Below, one piece after another: positions 32,823-36,787 of a stretch of DNA of 36,787 nt. The notes beneath the pieces were generated by a model, which searched no databases, was not told where the DNA came from, and saw nothing but the letters and a program-made list of their open reading frames with translations. Every line of letters begins with the position of its first letter. The first letter of the stretch is position 1. Origin of the DNA: Acidobacteriota bacterium (GTDB lineage: Bacteria; Acidobacteriota; Vicinamibacteria; Vicinamibacterales; UBA2999); contig JAGNJW010000039.1 of assembly GCA_018000455.1 (NCBI GenBank), forward strand, positions 1 through 36,787, read 5' to 3'. Position numbers and translations under genes: made by a program.

Positions 32823-34838
32823 TTACTTCGTACGGCCTCGTGCGACGGCCCAGTCGTAGTGGGTAGCGGCCTGGCGGATGAGGCCGGCGACGTCCTCGGC
32901 CAGCACGTAGCGCTCGGTCACGAGTGCCACCGCCGCCTGTGCGATGCGACCCAGATAGGCGTCACGGCTCGGATAGCGCTCGGCGATCGACCGTCGGCTG
33001 TCGCCGCTCTGCTGTCGCTCGGTGGCGGTCGCCGGCAGTGGGCGGTAGGCCCCGATCTCGCTGGCCAGGCGACTTGGCGCGCCGATGGCCTGCTGGCGGT
33101 AGTTCCACCCGGTGTGGGTTCCGAGCGGCACCGCGATCTGGGGCAGCCGGATCCCGCCGCGATCGTTGCCCGCCTCGTCCACCGCCGGCACCAGGCTCAC
33201 GAACGCCTCGCCGAGGCGCGGCGGCTCGATCGTTACGCGCCCCTTGGCCCACTCCGGCCCGAAGTCGAGCCGGTAGGTGGTCATCGGCGCCGGCGGCATC
33301 GTGACCCCTGGAATCACCGGCCAGCCCGCCGCCTCGGGCGCCACGAGCGTGCCGTCGGCCAGCGTCGGGTAGCGGCTGGGCGGTGGGGCCACATCCTCGG
33401 CCACCCAGCGATCGAGCGCGCGGAAGACGGCCCGCAGCACCGGCGTGTAGACCAGGGGGTTCATGTCGGCCTGGCCGACGAAGTCCTGGTCGCCAAACGG
33501 TGCCGGCGGGAACGGCCCGACGATGTGCGGCGCCGAGGCCACCATGTAGATGCGGCTCGTGGCCGGCGGCGGCACGTCGCGGGTGCCGGTGACGTCGGTG
33601 TGGACGAGCGACCCGGCGCGGTTGAAGTACTCAGAGTTGGTGAGCAGGTGCACCATCCGCGGCACGGTGTTGGTGCGCCGCGCGCGCGCCAGCAGGCCAT
33701 CGGTCGCGCCGGTGAGCGGGTCGCGCTGGTCGTCGTCGGTGAACGGGAACATGTCGACCGGGTAGTGGATGTTGAAGTGCTGGAGCTGGTCGCGCGACTG
33801 CTGTCCGAAGCGGTGGTTGAAGCTGCCGCGCCCGGCGCCACCCACCTGATCGAAGATCCCGTCGAAGACGATGCGGCCCTGCTCGTCTTCGTTGAAGCCC
33901 TCGTAGACGAAGTGCCGCAGGAAGCGGCCGGTCTGCGACACGCCCCAGCCGATGGCATATCGGAGGCCAGGCGACGGATTGCCGTCGGCCGCCGCCGCAT
34001 GCTTGAAAAAGCTCACGAGGTCGCGCGTGCCGGCCAGGCCCACGCCGATGACGCGCGGATCGCGGGCCCGGTAGACGACGTCGTAGATGCGCCCCGGCTC
34101 GAAGCCGCCGTCGAGCGTGAGGGTGGTGGCGCTGGCGAAGCGCCAGCGGGCGCGCGCTACGACGGTGGGCGTGTCGGTCGGGAGGGTGCGCACGTAGAGC
34201 ACGTGGTCGGTGCTGGCGGGGTCGACGACAGGGTAGGCGTCGTGGCCGCGGTCGGCAATCGATGCCGTCGTCGCGTTGGCGCCGGGGATGAAGTTGCCGC
34301 GCACGAGGCCGGTGATCGCGCGGCCGGCCTCGGTAGCAATCGGGATGGCCATCCGCATGCGTCCGGCGGGCACATCCCACTGCCAGCCCATCCACAGCAG
34401 CGTGAACCCCTGATCCATGAGCGCGCCGTCGCCGAACTGCTCGGCGGAGGTCGGATCGTCGGCGCCCGCGGCCTGTTGGAAGATCGGCAGGATGCGTTTG
34501 GTGCCGCGGTTACCGGCCTCGTAGAACAGGCGGCCGTTGCCGCGCGCCGGATCGACCGGCTTCAACAGGTAGAAGTCGGCGCTGAACTCGATGAGGCCGG
34601 CGGCGTTCTTCGGTGCCAGGGCGAGGTCGACGATGCCCTGGTTGCGCGCCTCGCGGGGGTCGAGCGCGAAGTGCACGCGTCCGATGAGCTTCTCGTAGGG
34701 GCCCGCTAGGCCGAACGCCCGCCCGTTCAGCACGGCCTCGCGCCGCGTGACCTCGAGGCGCGTGACGCCAGCCTCGGCGACGGCGACGGCGAGGACCAGG
34801 AGCAGGAAGACCGCGGCGGGGAGATGACGAAGGTGCAT
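32823..34838 (-). CDS. Exported Abhydrolase-domain protein (alpha/beta hydrolase domain family)
   Basis: A 671-residue exported protein. The signal peptide is about 1-23 (ending VAEAG). The chain is of the large 'alpha/beta hydrolase domain' type, seen in acidobacteria and other soil bacteria. Characteristic stretches are FGLAGPYEKLIGRVHFALDP near the N-terminus, VSQTGRFLRHFVYEGFNEDE around residue 300, where the serine of GVSQTGR is the likely nucleophile, and RMVHLLTNSEYFNRAGSLVHTD. The substrate is unknown. It starts at ATG 34838 with TATGCT 9 nt upstream. The 3' end is about 33 nt from the 7-bp tandem repeat. It is divergent from apbE with a shared promoter region. Confidence 0.88.
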   Translation of the reverse strand: MHLRHLPAAVFLLLVLAVAVAEAGVTRLEVTRREAVLNGRAFGLAGPYEKLIGRVHFALDPREARNQGIVDLALAPKNAAGLIEFSADFYLLKPVDPARGNGRLFYEAGNRGTKRILPIFQQAAGADDPTSAEQFGDGALMDQGFTLLWMGWQWDVPAGRMRMAIPIATEAGRAITGLVRGNFIPGANATTASIADRGHDAYPVVDPASTDHVLYVRTLPTDTPTVVARARWRFASATTLTLDGGFEPGRIYDVVYRARDPRVIGVGLAGTRDLVSFFKHAAAADGNPSPGLRYAIGWGVSQTGRFLRHFVYEGFNEDEQGRIVFDGIFDQVGGAGRGSFNHRFGQQSRDQLQHFNIHYPVDMFPFTDDDQRDPLTGATDGLLARARRTNTVPRMVHLLTNSEYFNRAGSLVHTDVTGTRDVPPPATSRIYMVASAPHIVGPFPPAPFGDQDFVGQADMNPLVYTPVLRAVFRALDRWVAEDVAPPPSRYPTLADGTLVAPEAAGWPVIPGVTMPPAPMTTYRLDFGPEWAKGRVTIEPPRLGEAFVSLVPAVDEAGNDRGGIRLPQIAVPLGTHTGWNYRQQAIGAPSRLASEIGAYRPLPATATERQQSGDSRRSIAERYPSRDAYLGRIAQAAVALVTERYVLAEDVAGLIRQAATHYDWAVARGRTK

Positions 34839-34846
34839 GCGCCCGC

Positions 34847-34853
34847 TAGCATA
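34847..34853. promoter_or_regulatory. Overlapping divergent -10 elements
   Basis: On the plus strand TAGCAT (34847-34852) faces apbE. On the minus strand TATGCT (34853-34848) faces the Abhydrolase gene, 9 nt from its ATG. The two hexamers share five base pairs inside the near-palindrome TAGCATA. Only one polymerase could occupy this at a time, so the two genes may be mutually exclusive or balanced. Confidence 0.4.
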
Positions 34854-34870
34854 AGGGCAGGAGGCACGCC

Positions 34871-35908
34871 GTGCGCGTGAGAGTTGGGCCGAAAGCAGGT
34901 GTGCTCGTGACGCTGCTGGCGGCGGCCGTGGCGTGTCGGTCGCCGGCCCAGCCGACCGCGACCATGGTCGAAGAGCGCCGCCTGGCCATGGGCTCGGAGG
35001 TGCACCTGACGGCCCTCACTGCCGACCAGCCGCGCGCGCGCGCCGCGTTCGCCGCCGTGTTCGCCGAGTTCGAACGCCTCGAGGCTCGTCTCAGCGTCTG
35101 GCGCCCGGGCAGCGACAGCGCGCGGATGAACGAGGCGGCCGGTGGCGAGCCGGTGGCGGTGGATGCCGACACGCGCGCCGTGCTCAGGGCCGCCGAGCAG
35201 GTCAGTGCCTGGACCGACGGCGCCTTCGACATCACGTTTGGGGCGCTGGCCGAGATCTGGAAGTTCGACCACGACCAGGACAACCGCCTGCCGTCGCCCG
35301 ACGAGATCGCTCGGCGGCTGCCGCGCGTCGACCATCGGGCCGTGGTCATCGACGAGGCCCGTGGCACCGCGTCGATCACGCGGCCCGGCGTCGTCGTCCA
35401 CCTTGGCGGGATCGGCAAGGGCTACGCCGTGGACCAGGCTGTGGCCATCCTGCGCGCGGCCGGCCTCACCGACTTCATGGTGCAGGCCGGCGGCGATCTC
35501 TACGTGGCGGGGACGGCCGGGGCGACGCCGTGGCGGCTGGGTATCCAGGATCCGCGCGGACCTGCGGGGGAGTCGTTCGCCCTGGTCGAACTCTCGGACG
35601 CGACCTTCAGTACCTCGGGCGACTACGAGCGCTACTTCGAGCGAGACGGCGTCCGCTACCACCACCTGATCGATCCGTCGACGGGCCAGCCGGCGCGGGG
35701 AACGCGCAGCGTGACGATCGTGACGCGCGAGGCGACGTGGGCCGATGGTCTGTCGACCGGCGTGTTCATTCTCGGACCGGAGCGCGGCATGGCGCTGGTC
35801 GAGCGGCTGCCCGGAGTCGAAGCCGTGATTGTGACGGCCGCCAGCGAGGTGCGTGTCTCGAGCGGCCTGCGTGGCAAGGTCGTCATCACGAAACCGCCCA
35901 CGCCGTAG
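34871..35908 (+). CDS. apbE: FAD:protein FMN transferase (ApbE)
   Basis: A 345-residue exported lipoprotein-type flavin transferase. It moves FMN from FAD to a threonine of a target protein's FMN-binding domain, outside the cytoplasm. The lipobox is LLAAAVAC with C22. Family marks include MGSEVHLTA, FDITFGALAEIWKF, HLGGIGKGYAVDQAV (GIAKGxAVD region), VQAGGDLYVAG, and ATWADGLSTGVFILG with the metal-binding D/T of the A-D-x-x-S-T motif. The start is GTG 34871, preceded by AGGAGG. Length is normal for the family. It converges on a NosR-like iron-sulfur protein gene, which fits a target with an FMN-binding domain in the same electron-transfer module. Confidence 0.93.
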   Translation: MRVRVGPKAGVLVTLLAAAVACRSPAQPTATMVEERRLAMGSEVHLTALTADQPRARAAFAAVFAEFERLEARLSVWRPGSDSARMNEAAGGEPVAVDADTRAVLRAAEQVSAWTDGAFDITFGALAEIWKFDHDQDNRLPSPDEIARRLPRVDHRAVVIDEARGTASITRPGVVVHLGGIGKGYAVDQAVAILRAAGLTDFMVQAGGDLYVAGTAGATPWRLGIQDPRGPAGESFALVELSDATFSTSGDYERYFERDGVRYHHLIDPSTGQPARGTRSVTIVTREATWADGLSTGVFILGPERGMALVERLPGVEAVIVTAASEVRVSSGLRGKVVITKPPTP

Positions 35909-35941
35909 GTGGCGCGACGCCGGGTCCTGCGGCCGCGGCTG

Positions 35942-36787
35942 TCAGCCCCCGACGGGCGTCAGCGGGATCATCCCGCCCTTGCGCTCCTTGTAGTCGAGGA
36001 TGCGCCAGTGTGGGCATTTCGCCTCGTCGGCATAGACGCGCTCGCAGTCGTCGCAGCGCACGCACTCGCTCGTGATGATGCGCGGGCCGTCGATGGCCCC
36101 CCACTCGCAGGTCTTCTCACAGATGCGGCAGGTCGAGCATTCCGACCAGCGCTTGATCTTGAAAACGGTCAGGAACGAGATGATCCCCAGCGTTGCGCCG
36201 ACGGGGCAGAGGAAGCGGCAGTAGAGGTTGCGGACCAAGACCGTGGCGAGGACCAGTACCCCGAGGCCCGCCCACAGGGCCGCCGATTCCGACCGCCCGA
36301 ACATCCAGAACGGTTCGACGTAGCGGTAGACCATCGTGTTGTGGGTGGCCAGGTAGTAGGCCAGGACAGCTGCGAGCAATCCGAACTTGATCCACCCGGC
36401 GCGTTTCTCGATCGCCTTCGGCACCTCGACACGCCATGACGACGGCAGCACGGCGTCCATCAGCTGCGTGAGGGCACCGTAGGCGCACACGCGGCCGCAG
36501 TAGAAGCGGCCCCACAACACGCTCGACACGACCGTGAAGCCGAAGAACGCATACCACGTCAAGTTGTGGCGGAAGATCGGCCAGCTGTTGTCGAGCGCGC
36601 TGAAGATGTTCGTGATCGAGATGAGGTAGCTCTTCGCAAACCCCATGTAGGCCACGGCCACCACGAGCGTCACGTACTTCAGACGGACGCTCTTGCGGCG
36701 GAAGCTGATGTAGGCGAGGAGGAGGAACGCCGCCAGCAGCGCCAGGTCCATGCCCTGCGTTGTGAGCAGTTCGCCCCAGGTCTCGAC
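35942..36787 (-). CDS. NosR/RnfB-like 4Fe-4S membrane protein (5' end beyond window)
   Basis: The visible C-terminal 281 codons run to the right edge, without a start in the window; the ATG at 36751 is in frame, but the frame continues upstream, so the gene is truncated. The segment has about five helices (the first at about 3-15 from ATG, then 25-45, 65-85, 130-150 and 160-185), two cytosolic Cys clusters CGRVCAYGALTQ and CRFLCPVGATLG of the polyferredoxin-membrane type, and two 4Fe-4S sites at the end: CSTCRICEKTC and CVRCDDC with a later C in AKCPHW. This is the architecture of NosR and related extracytoplasmic electron-transfer proteins. An FMN-binding periplasmic domain would be expected upstream, outside the window, and would be the substrate of the adjacent ApbE. 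Confidence 0.85.
   Translation of the reverse strand, partial: VETWGELLTTQGMDLALLAAFLLLAYISFRRKSVRLKYVTLVVAVAYMGFAKSYLISITNIFSALDNSWPIFRHNLTWYAFFGFTVVSSVLWGRFYCGRVCAYGALTQLMDAVLPSSWRVEVPKAIEKRAGWIKFGLLAAVLAYYLATHNTMVYRYVEPFWMFGRSESAALWAGLGVLVLATVLVRNLYCRFLCPVGATLGIISFLTVFKIKRWSECSTCRICEKTCEWGAIDGPRIITSECVRCDDCERVYADEAKCPHWRILDYKERKGGMIPLTPVGG

Noticed and set aside
32859..34709. 616-codon plus-strand frame
   Set aside because: It is antisense to the Abhydrolase-domain gene and lacks any family match.

Overview
The window is GC-rich DNA (third codon positions almost all G or C) from a member of the Acidobacteriota, most likely a Vicinamibacteria-like soil or environmental lineage. This is inferred from gene content: an 'acidobacterial duplicated orphan permease' (ADOP), a VWFA-related secreted protein of the acidobacterial type, a DUF5916 outer-membrane protein, a DUF885 lipoprotein, a DUF1800/DUF1501 pair and an Abhydrolase-domain secreted protein. 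No 16S gene is present, so the assignment is not proven. No CRISPR array, integrase, transposase or phage gene is visible.

Layout. 1-310 is unresolved. 311-2734 is an ADOP permease. 2735-3968 is a gene graveyard holding a CopG/BrnA-like antitoxin remnant, a frameshifted ADOP tail and a possible MacB-type tail. 3969-5966 is the VWA protein. 5967-6608 is another relic region with a piece resembling DUF6883. A tRNA-Pro(UGG) lies at 6609-6685 (minus). 6842-7837 is an NAD-dependent epimerase/dehydratase, stop-to-stop with a TetR regulator. From 11928 leftward runs a tight minus-strand operon: N-acetylmuramoyl-L-alanine amidase, GerMN-domain protein, RNase PH, XTP/dITP pyrophosphatase, and probably TetR. 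12017-12847 is a signal-peptide-bearing HpcH/HpaI aldolase homologue. 13259-16219 holds a membrane diguanylate cyclase and gamma-glutamyltransferase on the minus strand. 16618-19956 has a TPR protein and a DUF885 lipoprotein. A second tight minus-strand operon (23957 to 19967) carries a dienelactone hydrolase, an unlisted 52-codon secreted-type ORF, a GNAT acetyltransferase and a DUF5916 barrel protein. 24096-25556 is a vanadium-dependent haloperoxidase, divergent from a translationally coupled Gfo/Idh/MocA-GMC oxidoreductase pair. Then come a VOC protein, the DUF1800-DUF1501 pair, a 7-bp tandem repeat with 14 GGG tracts, an Abhydrolase-domain protein, ApbE, and the 3' part of a NosR-like iron-sulfur membrane protein.

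How the genes fit together. Most products are exported (signal peptides, lipoboxes, Tat motifs) and deal with peptides, cell wall, secreted oxidoreduction or outer-membrane functions, typical of acidobacterial chromosomal housekeeping and degradative content. ApbE beside the NosR-like protein points to an extracytoplasmic flavin/iron-sulfur electron path. The most unusual general signal is that at least eight start codons, without a Shine-Dalgarno, lie 5-10 nt after a TAnnnT -10-like hexamer, suggesting widespread leaderless transcription. The clearest less-described items are the 14-tract G-quadruplex-capable repeat, the secreted aldolase homologue lacking two canonical catalytic residues, the 52-codon ORF locked into an operon, and the overlapping bidirectional -10 at 34847-34853. 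I do not see a convincing new defence or mobile system.
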